64,000 bases of DNA from Sthenelais limicola (GCA_942159475.1 OW804097.1:57246986-57310985), one strand, 5' to 3'. Positions 43,060 to 55,719 are shown, counted from the stretch's first letter. Notes: a model not told the origin generated them from the sequence alone. Translations and numbers: made by a program.

Positions 43060-46000
43060 GTAATTTTTCATTATTTATTTGATTTAACTCTTTTGTTATT
43101 TTCTTTGTATTTATCATTCAGTAAGATGTGGTACATTTAGGATATTTTCAGCTTATTCTTAGATGTTAACAATCTCGTTACACAACAATATAATATGATA
43201 TTACTATCAATCAGAGTAGTAAATACAATACATGATGCTTAGGGTGTATTTCTAAGGAGAGAGGGCCGCCATTAAACTATAATAAGCACTATAAGAGTTT
43301 AGTCGGATAATGGTATTTTTGAGTTTTCCATACGATAAGACCGTGAGTGAAATTTCGACAGGGTGAACATACGAATAGGTGAAATTCAATTGATAACAAG
43401 AGCCGTGCGTCAATACATAGGGACCATTAGACCCCTTTGCAGATACCATAGAATTATGCCAGTAACGAATCATTCACGTCTATCGCCATTATACATGGGC
43501 ATGGTTTCAAGCAACCAATATCTGCCAATAGGATCGCTGAAATATATATATGTTTATCATTATTATAACATTTTTTAAAAGTAGAGGAACATCTAGCATA
43601 TATGAATATTCACATTGCTAGACTGGAAAGTGGAAATTAAAGGTAAAAGGTGAATACATGTATGCCCGACCTACAACACTGGCTGAGGGCGGAAATATCA
43701 TTGTCCCGGATTATAAATCGGATAAGAATACGAAAAGGTCCCCTCATGTAGAAGTACCTACACTGGAATAATTTTCCGGTATTAGAAAAACGAAAACATG
43801 GCCAAATTTTCAGTGACTGATGGGTGGATGCGACACTAGAAATGTCCGACTGAAACTGACCTTGTGACTATTGTTTAACAAAGTTTTATCTATTTCATTA
43901 TGGGCAAAAAATCATGATAAGATGTTTGTGTACATATTAACTGACGATAGATACTTAATGTTGTCAGTGAATGGCTTATTATAAATTCTTGATGTGCATG
44001 ATTAATCATAAATGTGGACTATCATGGTCTAAGTATAAGTATAATGATTTGAATCATTAAATATAATAATTTAGTGTTCTCGGTGTAACCTCACTTAATT
44101 TAACCTAGTTTTAAAAAAGGCATTTCTGACATATATGCCTCATTGTGTCATACAGTATTATATATATACATGTACCCATTCTAGCTTACTAAATTTAATT
44201 TCTCTACACCATGTTGCCCTATGCGAAAAGACCAGTTGCGGTTGCCAGATATTTATAATGCACCTATATATATATGCGCTCGTCTTTATTCTACGTCTTC
44301 CACCAACGGAGCGGTGGACGTTTCCACCGGTGAAGATACCCTATCCCTATAACGACTCCAAAAGACTCCTCGGCATATTAGATCATAAACCTTGTAAATA
44401 TCATACTCCATATCTTTACTGTTAAATACATATTGCGTAACTATTATATAATATTATACGCACCTCTGTAAATTCCACCTTTTCAATATTTCCCTTGGTA
44501 CGATAACTAGCCAAATATTGCCCATTCCCATATTTCTTTATTATACAATGTTATGTAACGCTCCAGCCTTTATCTCTATTATTGTATAATTCATAATTAT
44601 TACGTGTTTGTTACACAGGAGATCGTAAGGCAAGGACTTCAGATAGTCTCTAGACGAAAAGGATGTTTCAGGAGGAGGAATTACGTGGCAATTGTACTGG
44701 CTGTTGTGATGTACATATTCGGAAGTTTACTGGGGGACGCGATTCTATATCAGATGACGAATAAACATCGCAAAAATTTGCTCTCATTGTCTAATATCAG
44801 TATTAGTAATAGTACTGTGAGTGTGGAACGTCATCTTAGCAATAATAATACTGTATATAAAGAGGAGTTGCGTATGGCTAAACTGCGTCAGGCTTTAGAA
44901 CTACTTCATAGGGAATATCGACTCCCTGAACTTGCAGTTATCCTCCGAAATTTGACAACCCGAAAATTCCCAGATCAACAAATAATGTTTAATGTGAGTA
45001 CTATTAATAAAACTGAAGAAGAGGTTCACATAGCTAAACTCCACCAGGCCTTAGTGCTAACTAACAACGAATATCACATCCATGGACTTCCATATCTTGC
45101 AAGTATCCTCCAAGTTTTAAAAACCCGAAATTTCCCCAATCGACCAAGAGGAGTCGCGTGCAACATGTGTAACTCGTTTTCGTTTAAAAGATTGATTACT
45201 CCTTTGAATGCTTGCTCAGGAAATATAACGATTGATTTGGTCATTTTAATAACGACTGAAGCTCATACAATACAAGAAAGGAAGGCTGTTCGCGACACTT
45301 GGGCCCAACACACAAGAAATAACACTAGGAATGTCCGCCATGTTTTCCTATTTGGCGGAGGCTTGGACGCCAAAAATCAGGCAATAGTTGATAACGAAGC
45401 AAAGGAGTTTGGCGACATTTTACAAGATGATTATAAAGATCAATATTATAATCTTTCCTATAAGGTAGTTATGGGATTCAAATGGGTGTTAAAGGCTTGC
45501 CCGACAGCCAAATTTATAATGAGGACAGCTCATGACAATTACATCAACGTCCCAGGGGTTCTTGGTTGGATCCACGACAATGGCAACAAAGCAGACGTTC
45601 AGAATTCACAAATAGGTCATGTGATGCCACCTTCCTGGATGGCTGTATACAGGGTTAGGAATCAGAAGTGGTATGTGTCATATAAGGAGTACCCGAGAAG
45701 ACGCTACCCACCATTTGCTACTGGAACTGCATTCATGTTCTCTGTTTCGGCAGCTAAAAGAGTAGTGGATGCTGCCCATAATGTGACTATCTTCCCCCTT
45801 GAAGATGCCTGGTTTGGGCTTATACTGGAAGCGAGGAGGATGCCAGCCATGTCTGTTCGAGGATTTCATGCAAACTGTGTTAGGCGTTTTGAAAAAGAGC
45901 TGCTTAGTGGATTATGTCCGTTGAATGGACAGTTCTTGACTGTTCATGGTTCAATAGTGCCTTATATGAAGAAATTATGGGAACAGTGCGATAACACTAA

Positions 46001-46061
46001 TTTTAATGCAAAAGAATATGTGTACCGGCCTCCAAAAAGGATTGTTGGGAATTTACCTTAG
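42880..46061 (+). CDS. GT31 beta-1,3-glycosyltransferase-like type II membrane protein
   Basis: The main exon 44619-46061 (acceptor TTGTTACACAG) gives residues 6-485 of a frame that formally opens at 44604. Numbering on that frame: basic tail, membrane segment about 27-49, stem with two related helical repeats (86-125 and 138-180), then the GT31 domain: RKAVRDTW (226-233), FLFGGG, DYKDQYYNLSYK (276-287), RTAHDNYIN (307-315), YPPFATGTAF (368-377), LEDAWFG (399-405). These fit beta-1,3-galactosyl/N-acetylglucosaminyltransferases of the Golgi. The usual KxDDD is RTAHD, so the metal-binding DxD is degenerate. Exon 42880-43059 (donor GTAATT) joins in phase 0 and adds 60 residues, an unusually long cytosolic tail; it may instead belong to another transcript. 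AATAAA at 46301 and 46313 could end the mRNA. Confidence 0.82.
43060..44618 (+). other. Putative intron of the GT31 gene
   Basis: No repeat family or gene recognised. Short frames (43363-43578, 44135-44425) lack coding character. Confidence 0.5.
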
Positions 46062-48160
46062 ATTATTTTTGTATTGACCTTCACGGGAAAGAAATTACCC
46101 ATAACTGTCTGTAATAGTATTTAGAATGGTTTTCTTTTGTATTTAAAATGTTAAAATCATATAACGACGAGATGATCTAATAGGTGAAATGCTAATTAAT
46201 AGCAGAATATGGTACGGTGATGATACATTGTTGTATATTCAAATATAATTTTATCTTTTTAATGTTTAAACTGATCGAGTTCATGGAGTGTATTTATGTT
46301 AATAAATGCAAGAATAAATATAGAATCTAAAATACCAGCAAGTGACCTGAATCATGACCATGCATCTCATAAATGGATTTCTTTTGTAAAATGTTATTAC
46401 TATAAACACAGATGTATTGCAATTATTATGACTAGTTTCTCAAGTGGGTGTTTTATTATGTTTTATGTAATTAGACCCAGGGGTGCCATGTATGTAGGGC
46501 ATGAGCAATTAGATGACAAACTATATATGGGAATAATTAGCCTTATCCCAACGGGCTAGTGGGATTAATTGTATGTTACAATGGCGTAGAATTGTGATAT
46601 GAAAAGACAATGGAAGGATTGGTAACAATACAACTATATATTTGTAATTGAGGTGCTACCAACGCTAGGAATAGGTTTTTTTAAAATACTCTGTTTAGCT
46701 TGAGATAACAACAGCTGACACTATTTTCATACAGCCGCTGGGACCGAGGCCAGTCTGAGGGTGGATGGGGCTCTGACCACAGCTGTAGACCCGTGCCTCC
46801 ACACACACCCTCACACCTCAAGCACGCATGGTGCAGGCATATGCATCATGCACTCAACCTGCTTGTTTTTCATAATCATTAAAGAAAAATAAAGTAAGAT
46901 GAAGATAGGTCCTGGTGTTGTCTCATATATCCTCAAGTTTGGTGGCAATGTTAGGTCATTTTCTGTCTCTAAAATTACTCTTAATGAAGGTCTCTCTAGA
47001 GCTGTGTCCATTGGAACCTGTACCCACATAATGTAAACACAGGTGGCCCATGCCCCTCTTCCAGTCAAAATTACCCATGACCCTCTACTCTGGCTTTAGT
47101 TTCCTAGTCATAAATTCTATTCCAAATCTTCCCTATTGGTTTCTCTTTTCAGTTCACCAGTATATGGTTCAATGCTATTTAAATTTTGTGATAATATTAT
47201 CATACATCAGTGTCATATTTCTTATATCAAGTATTCCTAGAGGGTGTGAGCATGCACTTAGAAATTTGTTTGCCTAAGTTTGCAATGTTGATAATCGCCT
47301 ATTTGTCTTCGTCACAATATGAGTACATGTATTCTTGTTGTAATAGCTGTGTAATGCAGCTTTAACCAGATTGGGACACGTGCCTGGGTGCCCATCTTTT
47401 AGTAAAATACGAACTGGCCAACAAATCTGACGGACAGTATTGCCATGGAACTTAAATGTCCCGCTCTCATCTATTAATCACCCACGATCGAATCGTGACT
47501 TTCTCGTAGACACGCACCTCTGAAATCTAAAACTCTCTAATTTCGTACTGTGCGTGCTAAGTGTAGGATACTGACGTTGGCTGAACCCTTCTCGGACATG
47601 CAATATGTCAAAGGGATATCAAAGGTAAGATCATTGAATGACTATCAATATGGCTGAATCTCGGTCACTGCATTATGTCAATCTTAAGCAAGTATGAATG
47701 TTGATTGATTTAGATCGGCTCACTAAATTGGACTGTCATGAACTTGTATGCGACGTCAGGTGATGTGTTTTATCTTTATCCGATTATCAACTATTGTATA
47801 TTTAATGTATATATGTTGGGACGAGGACGTGAAGCTAGATAATGGAAGAAGTTGGACAAGGTGTTTGGTCGAAACCAAGAAAAGGTGGGTCTTAATATGT
47901 CATGAACAGATACAGTAGTAAAAGCAAAAAATATTTTCCTCCTGCACGTCCAAGCGTGGCGATGCTGCCATTGAGAATGAGGTCACAGAACATTTTTGTT
48001 TGTTTTTGCAACAGACTGTATTTATTTTCCTGCCATCTGGGCTCTTATAATCCTAAACTATTGAAATACGATGTATGTGAATAAAACAGATTGGGAAAAT
48101 ACACTTCTGTTGACAATAACGTTTCTCATGATTAAGCAAAGATTATAGTAGAGGGAATTG
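46062..48160. other. Gene-free stretch after the GT31 gene
   Basis: Contains the probable poly(A) signals of the GT31 gene (46301, 46313). A GC-rich patch at 46740-46810 follows an acceptor-like CATACAG but has no sustained frame that I trust. Nothing else supported. Confidence 0.5.
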
Positions 48161-48166
48161 CTGCCT

Positions 48167-48181
48167 CGGGGGGGGGGGGGG
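48167..48181. repeat. Poly(G) tract
   Basis: About twelve G in a row in non-coding sequence. Confidence 0.9.
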
Positions 48182-50090
48182 CGGTATTATTTTCGAAAAG
48201 GGTAAAAAGGGTACTTAACTGAGTCTGTGAGTTCGTTTATATCGTCGTATAATCGTTCCAGAGGATTATGTTTACCGCGACGTAGCGACGGTTGTGATTG
48301 GAGAATACAACAATGGGCGCGTCATAATAGTTGTGATGACGGATTGGGATTGGCTTGTGATTGTGAAGAAGTAACCTCCCTTGATCCCAAATATGGGCAT
48401 TGACGCGTCGATTATATGTATATATGCTATATTTTTATTTCCATTTTTCTTTTCCGAAATGAATATATGTCGACGTGGATTTCAACTAGTAATATTTTTT
48501 CTCGTGGTTAAATCAGCATAAACAGAGAATAATGTATATAACTGTACATAATGTTTACTGTCGAATAAAAATCATTAAATACAGTTATGAGGTTAGTTTT
48601 GACCGAGCTATACATGCATAGAATATTAATCTATTTTCTTTGATGTTGTTTATTTATCAGGCCGAATACAATTTGGTTGCCGTTACAGGAAGTTCTTTAT
48701 TCCAGTTGTAGTCCCATTGTAAAGTATCAAGGCTCTATCAGAGGTAGAGACGAGGCAGCAATTCCAGTTTTGGTACTATAGGTAACTTATTAATGAATCT
48801 AGTAATTAGCATGCACACTGTTATCAATCATACTCAGGGCGATTCAGTGGGCCCCGGCCTCCTGACTTACCCAAAAGGGAAAAGGTGAGCCCTGCCATAG
48901 GGAGGAGTTACTCGGTACCGATCCTCTCTCCTAGGGGTAGCGGGTGGGCAGCCCAGCAAACCCCCTCCCATCTAGCAACTGAGGTTGCCTTCCCCCAATC
49001 CAGAAAATAGCGATTTTCTACTACCAACAAGCGGCTTCGCCACTTGAGCCCACACAGGTCTATATCATATAGATGCCCAAAACGAAAACACTGACAGAAA
49101 GAGGTTTAAAATGATATAACAGGTAGTTGGGGAGGAGTAGGACTGACCACTGGTCCCCATGAGTTTCCATAACTCCCGGCACTTGCACCGCTAGATCGTG
49201 TGCTGAGTCAGGAGGTACACACACTGCAGTCACGGAAAGCATGCTGTGGTGAGGGGTGAGGGGAGAGTGGTGAGTGGTGCTTTGGGTGCAGGGGCACCTC
49301 ACGGAAACACCCGAAGTAAACTGAAGAAAAAAAGACAGGCACCCTTGCCTCTTTTACCTGCACCGGGCCTAGCTGTGTACTGGTACAGGGAGAGCATGCC
49401 CACTCAGCATGTGCACCCGTCCCGAGCCTGCGTGCGAGTGTGTGTGTGCTGTGCCTGTCTACTTGCTCTCTAACAGGGAAGGAAAACGGGGGACCAGGCG
49501 GGCCTGTCTTATGCTGGTACCCCGTGCTGCCATTTTCCTCAAGGAGCTGGGCACTCGGCGCCGGGAACGATTTAATACTGTATTGGAACTAGTGTACGTG
49601 CACCCATACAAAGTATGTGAGTAGTATAAGACAAGTTGATATTTTAAATGGCGACACTACTACACTACCCGTTAAGGGGTTCAAAAGAGATTTTCTACGC
49701 AAATATGATAAGGCTTAATCAATTTTTAAAACAGCTTGATTCCTTCTTTTCACATACTCAGTTTAGGTTCAGAGTTGAGAGAGACCCTTCAAACTGATGG
49801 AAAGAAAGCCTTTTGTCCTAAACTGGAAAATGCGTATATAAACGATTTGGTCCTAAAATCTTTTGGGAAACGCCCCACCCTCCCTGGTGGTTTGTTCTAA
49901 CAAGAAAGATCTATGTAAATGGCCAATATCAATGTATAAACCAGCCATGCTCATAATCAGTAACTTAGATACTATACGTCTGTAATCAACGTGGTTAAGG
50001 GATGTACCTTGATCATGAATCAGCCCATGGAGTGGGCGTGCTGCAGTCTTTTATCCAGATAGTCTGGAGGCCACTTCCACGAGGACTGTC
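48182..50090. other. Gene-free stretch with a GC-rich island
   Basis: 48830-49560 is clearly richer in G and C than its surroundings and has short open frames on both strands (for example 49246-49624) with low-complexity residues. No gene recognised. 49753-49800 is a copy of dispersed repeat family 3. Confidence 0.4.
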
Positions 50091-50091
50091 C

Positions 50092-50450
50092 CAATAAGGG
50101 ATTTGCATGTGCCACTGCGCATGCCTATTGCAGTAAATGTTGAGATTGGTTCGGTTCAATTCTGACATACAAATATTTTGCAATATTTTAATCGAAAATT
50201 GTTAATTATATGTTTTCACCAATATCATGGCTTGTATAATTTAAATCATCGACAAAAAACAAATGCATGCCTGGGAAGATGGAGGTTTGTGTTTGTATGA
50301 AAATATGTATAACCATATTGACATTAGAGCACCTATAAACATTCCATGCTGAATATGGCATGTTTTCTATAGATTTTACACTGACATTGAACTCTCATAA
50401 TTCCTTGCGAATCAAGATCCAAGATGGGGGCCAGGCAAGTCCCCATATTC
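50092..50450. mobile_element. Foldback/MITE family 2, diverged copy
   Basis: The left end CCAATAAGGGATTTGCATG with CACTGCGCATGCCTATTGCAG, and a right end with AAGATGGGGGCCAGGCAAGTCC, match the ends of the copy at 26951-27289 in the same order. A 131-codon minus-strand frame at 50395-50790 overlaps it and is not taken as a gene. Confidence 0.55.
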
Positions 50451-52310
50451 TTGAACTTGCATAGGCGTCATCTCGAATCCTGATTTGCAATGACTCATGG
50501 GGGTTGTATGTCAGACAAAACCTAAGGAAACATTTCCATTTCAGCTTGGGATATTTTTCCCCATACCCATCTATAGTAATATATCTGTTATACTTGATGC
50601 TATGCATATATAAAGCACACGTCCGGAGACATGGAGATCGTCTGAGGGTACTTTTGTACTTATTACACTTATCTTGATATTTATGGCGAATAAATAGTGA
50701 CAATTGGGTGGAAATTAATGGCAAGTGTACTGTGTAATACACAGGCTTTATTACCTGCTTTTTGTGAAATGGGCGCTCCATATTACCCACTAGAACTGTA
50801 TAATAAAGATATATATTTAGCTTAAAACTTGGAAATACATGTTACAATACACTCCGTCGGTAATATAGTGTATGCAATAATTGACATGATGTAGATCTTA
50901 TTCTGGTGTACTACTTTTAGAATAACCTCGAAACTTTGTAACTGTCCTCTTTCTACCAACTGTTGCCTAATTTGCCATTTATCGGCTCTTAATGAAGCCT
51001 TTAAACTAAAATCCAGACCTCTAGGTTACTTTCACTCACAGACTGATGGGCTCCTGTGATAAGAAGCCTTGGCTTTAATCTAAAGTATGAAATTAAACAG
51101 CTTTTGCCTTCAGCCGTCTTGCTTGGCTTTCGTTCAAGGTCTAGAGCTCACCCCTTCTCTCAGGACAGGGATTGTCAAGCCTATTTGTAGGAACTATCAA
51201 TCTGTATTAAGGCTAGTTTCTCGTTTAATTATGCAAAATAAATACAAAACACTATCATTTCAGTCCATGTTTCTATTTTTATTTCCATTATCTGCACATA
51301 CTATACAAAACAGTATGAGTTAAGTTTTTTATTAAAGGAGAACATTTGAAAAGCGAGTTCTGGCCTAAATTACAAGTGATTGCATTGAAGCTATACATGG
51401 ATGTACCGGTACTTATATCTTTAACTATTATATACGCATTTTATATGAAACAATATATCTAGATCTATCTAATGTATCTATCAGTGGTACATGCAACCTC
51501 GCCACATAAACCGCCAGAATTTCTTTCTAAAAAAGTCCGCGAATTGGCTTTAGATTTTCCTTTATAGATTAAATCATTTGTGATAAATCAGTAAACTAAC
51601 TTGATCGTTGGTTTCAGTCTTTAGAGTATTGCACTCGTAGCTGCACATACGTACGTCATATTGTATTTCATGTGCATATATACATATCGATCTTACTTTG
51701 GAATGGAATATATACAATACTATATTCTATACCCTTGACAGGTTGCAATGTTACTAAACGGAACGTGTATTACTTTACCCTGATATAGATCACAGAGTTG
51801 TCAAATGTCGAAAATAATCATTGAATTACAGCAACTTAATACCATCTGGTATATTTCACATCTATATGGCAGGATTTCCTAATGTGCTAGAATATCTTCC
51901 GCACATCCAGCACACTGTAATAATAATACAGGAATACTTTTTAAGAATTGGACAGACATAATGCCAATAATAACTGACTTACATCCAACACATCCTCTAT
52001 AGGATGTCTGTATCTAATACATCTTATACACCCATATAATATCATTAGTCTTGTCAGGCCAGGTCTTTATTTAGTTCAAGGTCTCAATTTAGTTAACGCC
52101 CCCTGTTGTATATCCTTTAGATATGATTAGCGATTGAGAGAAGGAATCTATCACCATACAATTCACCAATTATCACTATACTATTGCCTCTTGTATTACC
52201 ATTTCTAATTAGATGAATCATATTATTACTATCTTACCAGCTTTTCAAATATGATGGCATATAAAAATCAATTTCTTTCGACTAATGACTCATTTTCTGT
52301 GACACATCAC
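50451..52310. other. Gene-free stretch
   Basis: AT-rich, with no gene and no clear repeat recognised by eye. Confidence 0.5.
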
Positions 52311-52380
52311 ATTAAGACCCGGTGTCCACTAAGGAGACGCTGGACTTGCAGACTTGCAGACTTGCAGACTTGCAGACTCA

Positions 52381-53991
52381 TAGGGCTCCTCCACTAGGGA
52401 AATATTTGTCACTGACATTGTGCTAAGAAAAACTTCCAGTTTGTCTGTGACAAAACTCTAAAGCTGGAGACAACTATTTTAAGTGGAGGAGGTCCTTACA
52501 ACATTGTCTTAACTGCGCACCCCATCCTGCCAACTTTGTCTTAGGCACGGAATCGCCCATTCCTCCACTAGCAAAATCTGTCTGAGACAAAGTCACCGAC
52601 TAGAGAGGTGTTGTCACAAACACAGATTTTGTGTCAGCTCCAAGCTCTTCCACTATGGTCAGATGTCTGAGACGATTTGTCTTAGCGTTTCTATGGAAAC
52701 GGGATCAACAAGTTTAAATTTTACTTTGAAATATAATGATTTTGGTTTTTTGTGACAAGCAAAGTTTTTTTTGTCACTTTTCAACAAAGTTATTGTCAGT
52801 GGTTTCTTTAAAGGCGGCGGGGGGGGGGGGGGGGGCACACAAATTTGATCTTGTTCTTTCATGAATATTATTGGCTACATATATATATGCATGTCGTAGT
52901 TACCCATACTGGGGCTTAGTTTTATATATTTTTATACAGACTTAATTGCCCTATTCGCACCCTGTGATTTTACCCATATTTTTTGGCCAAAAAGTGGCAA
53001 TAAAAATAATAATATTTCCTATAATTTCCCCAGAATTTTACAAAATACACTTAGGTCGGATCCATTTTGTTAGGTAGAACTTTTTACATAAATTCATCAT
53101 TTTGAGTGCCTACGTTCTCATTTTATTTATTTCAGGAATCGGGGGGTCAAATTGGCTGAGTGTGGGTGTAAAAATCACTCCCGATATCACATTTTACTTT
53201 CTTTGAAATCCTAGGATTTCACCCCTGATTGATAGGGAGCACTGAAATCGGCTCGGCGCCAAGTGTATGCACCCTTTTAGATATCATTGAACCTTTTTTT
53301 TTTTACATCTATAAACATTAATGCCAACAAATAATGCATTGTCCTATAAATCATCAATTCGATTTTTGTTGTATAATAATATAAATCTCTGAATCCCCCT
53401 TAATATCTAACCATTGGTTATTTAAATTCCCTGATGAAGGATCGCCCTGTATTCAAAACGTTGGAATCATAGGCCTACTAATAAATCAATTACCTAATAA
53501 AACTTCAACAATGAGAAAATCGCTAGGATTATAGTTTTTAGTGTTCTACCGACTTAGATTATTTAAATGTTTGTATATTTGATTGAATTTCGACCCACAA
53601 AGTCCTTATTTATCACATTTCTAACAGCAGGAAAGATTCGAAATGTCATGAGGCTTGCACGTGCGTTGTAACAAGGCCTGTGATTGGCTGAGGGAATTTA
53701 GAGCACTAGGTCAACCGTGAAAAGTTGTCTCTGACAACTATTTGAAGCTACTCCACTACAAAGACAGCAGTCTTGTGTCTCTGAGACACGAGACAAGTCT
53801 TTTAGAAAATCAAAATGATTTGATATTTTTGACGTTGTCTGAGACAAGTGAAAATTGTCGGTGACAGTGTCTTAGTGTGCTCCTCCACTAGGAGATTTGC
53901 TGTCAGAGACACGTTAAGACATGGAAATACACCTTGTCTGAGAGACACAAGACTTGTCTCTGACAAGATTTTCCCTAGTGGAGGACCCCTA
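52381..53991. mobile_element. Inner 1.6-kb MITE with TGTC/GACA-rich ends and 3-bp target duplication
   Basis: TAGGGCTCCTCCACTAGGGA at the left is matched in reverse complement by TAGGGGTCCTCCACTAGGGA at the right; both continue into AAA..TTGTCA.. and clusters of GAGACA and TGTCTC words. TCA flanks both sides (52378-52380, 53992-53994), a 3-bp duplication as in PIF/Harbinger-like elements. No transposase seen. It carries a G16 run (about 52820) and a hammerhead-like motif (53431). Confidence 0.8.
53431..53475 (+). ncRNA. Second hammerhead/Penelope-terminal-like motif
   Basis: CTGATGAAGGATC is followed by AAAACGTTGGAATCA and, further on, TAAAACTTCAA, the same order of words as at 29584-29640. 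The stem II arms no longer pair well, so a decayed copy is likely. Confidence 0.4.
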
Positions 53992-54172
53992 TCACGGGTC
54001 AACGGGCCCTGCCCGTGGACTCGCATGATTGACAAGTGTCTGGTATGCTTTAGCATTACTCCGCCACTCCGGCGGACAATATTGGATGAATCCTAGTCAG
54101 TGACTGGGCCAACTCCTCCATCTTCTTAGTGGACACCGTACCTACCATGATATGCCAGTTCTATTACACAGA

Positions 54173-55318
54173 TCAGGCCACAGTACTTTTAGCAGTGTAT
54201 GAACTACCCATACCTAACTCAGGCTGTATCTTCTTCTTTAAGAAAAGCCATTGGAACTGCGCCTGGAAATGTTTATATTGTAAGGCATAGACAAATGGGT
54301 TTGTGCAGCAATTTACAAAAACCAAGTAAACGGTAAGATTGTAAAATACGCCATTAAAATCTATGGTAAAGCCAAGGTTAAAGAGAAGGAATATTATTTG
54401 GTTACCTGTCCAACAGATTACAAAGCAACAGCTCACAAGGATAAGAGTTTTCAATATGTTTCTACCGACTTTCTGCATTTTATGTACTTTTGGTTTGGCA
54501 GTTGGTTTATTGGCGTTATTGGCATTGTTGGTGTTATTAGATGGGGCTTCGTTATTGGCAGGATTTTGTTGTTGAGGAGCTGCTGAAGCACTGTTGTCAG
54601 CATCAGGTTTAGCTTTAGCCAAAATCGAAATTATCATTCTTGAGTAGCAAAATATAAGAACCATTAAAGGAATTATGTACTTAACAAATGCGGTTACAAT
54701 GCCCATAGACTTTCCTATGGTTTTTGTCGGCCAGATTTTCAGATATACACAGACACCATCCAGTAAACCACTTGTCGGTAAGACCAAAGCAAATTGATAC
54801 AGGTATCCAACTGTCCAAGCCAATCCCATAGCAATGAGCGCTTCCCTCTGACCAAACGAAGTCTTATGTTTGATAGGGTATAATATTTGGAAATATCGTT
54901 CGGTAGTTAGTACAACTAAATTGTAAGTAGACGCATTGAAGCTCGCCCACATGAATACCTTGGAATTCCACAATCTGCAGACTATTTCTCCTCCAATACC
55001 AGAAAGTCCTTTTGAATTGTACTGCACTGAAGAATGGGAGATAAGAAAAACAGAGGACATAAAGTCAATAACGCTTTGGTTTATTATGAACATGTTGGTT
55101 GTTTTCGAACGAAGTTGTTTCGATGAAACAAGGACAGTGATTGTTATGCCATTGCCAACGAGGCCTACGATGCCAATCACTATGTAGACGATTTGTGAGG
55201 GATTGAGATGACCCCTGTCGGTAGACTGTAGTAACGTAGTTGCTTCTGTTGTTCCTGTTGTGTTGGTAGTAGTGGATAAGGATTCTTCAAAGTAGGAGGT
55301 AGAATTATAGGGGTCCAT
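54173..55318 (-). CDS. Class A (rhodopsin-family) GPCR, single coding exon
   Basis: An intact 381-codon frame starts with GCACCATGG at 55318. Extracellular N-terminus with N-glycosylation sites (NST 5, NTT 19). Seven membrane segments with N56 (GLVGNG), D85 in TM2, C114 and C190 as the likely disulfide, ERY at 140-142 (DRY position), W in TM4, P in TM5, CWTGN at 302-306 where CWxP is usual, and NPFVY at 340-344. The third intracellular loop has an Asn/Ala/Pro-rich stretch (about 241-275). The sequence style matches the expanded peptide/amine-like orphan receptors of invertebrates; ligand cannot be inferred. An acceptor TATTTGTAG lies about 50 bp upstream of the ATG on this strand, so a 5' UTR exon is likely. 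The stop codon is followed at about 30 bp by a MITE end. Confidence 0.93.
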   Translation of the reverse strand: MDPYNSTSYFEESLSTTTNTTGTTEATTLLQSTDRGHLNPSQIVYIVIGIVGLVGNGITITVLVSSKQLRSKTTNMFIINQSVIDFMSSVFLISHSSVQYNSKGLSGIGGEIVCRLWNSKVFMWASFNASTYNLVVLTTERYFQILYPIKHKTSFGQREALIAMGLAWTVGYLYQFALVLPTSGLLDGVCVYLKIWPTKTIGKSMGIVTAFVKYIIPLMVLIFCYSRMIISILAKAKPDADNSASAAPQQQNPANNEAPSNNTNNANNANKPTAKPKVHKMQKVGRNILKTLILVSCCFVICWTGNQIIFLLFNLGFTIDFNGVFYNLTVYLVFVNCCTNPFVYALQYKHFQAQFQWLFLKKKIQPELGMGSSYTAKSTVA

Positions 55319-55719
55319 GGTGCTTCGATGTATCCTTTGATACAGTTATATAGTATGGCTCGCTTGTCGCCTACAAATAAAACAAATTTTAAATGAACAG
55401 GTTTACTATTTTATTCTATTTTATTCTATTTTCACAAGAATTCCTTTAATTGTCTTTATTATTGCGCATTCCACCTGAAACGTGTGATAAAGCGGGTGCA
55501 GTACAAATATTCATCCAAATTGTTTTATTCGTTTAGCTTTAAGATTTAATTACCAGATTGACGAGGATAGTATTAAAAAGACGTCTATATAATACAAATG
55601 AGCAATATGAGGACCTATGTATTAATAGTAGTATTGTAGAGGAATTGGATGATTGGATGTCTTATCCTTCAGTCTATGGTTCTCTTCTATCCTTCTATAT
55701 TCCTTTTTTTCGCAGTTTT

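Larger units (their letters stand above)
52317..54144. mobile_element. Outer MITE, split by an inner MITE
   Basis: GACCCGGTGTCCACTAAGGA at the left and, in reverse complement, GGTACGGTGTCCACTAAGAA at the right form inverted ends. Just inside the left end is a five-copy 8-bp repeat (unit ACTTGCAG, 52342-52377). Most of the interior is the inserted element 52381-53991. The right end lies about 30 bp from the stop codon of the GPCR. Confidence 0.7.

Noticed and set aside
44604..44618. Treating 44604 as the GT31 start codon
   Set aside because: It is a GTG inside a splice acceptor (TTGTTACACAG). The exon much more likely begins at 44619, joined to an upstream exon; the first ATG in the frame lies inside the membrane segment.
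46740..46810. Candidate exon after CATACAG
   Set aside because: No frame with clear coding character and no matching donor found.
49246..49624. GC-rich open frames near 49.3 kb as a gene
   Set aside because: Frames on both strands with low-complexity, Cys/Val-rich runs; no domain, and splice sites did not give a consistent frame.
50395..50790. Minus-strand 131-codon frame as a gene
   Set aside because: Lies partly in a MITE-family copy and has no domain, no codon character and no splice sites that fit.
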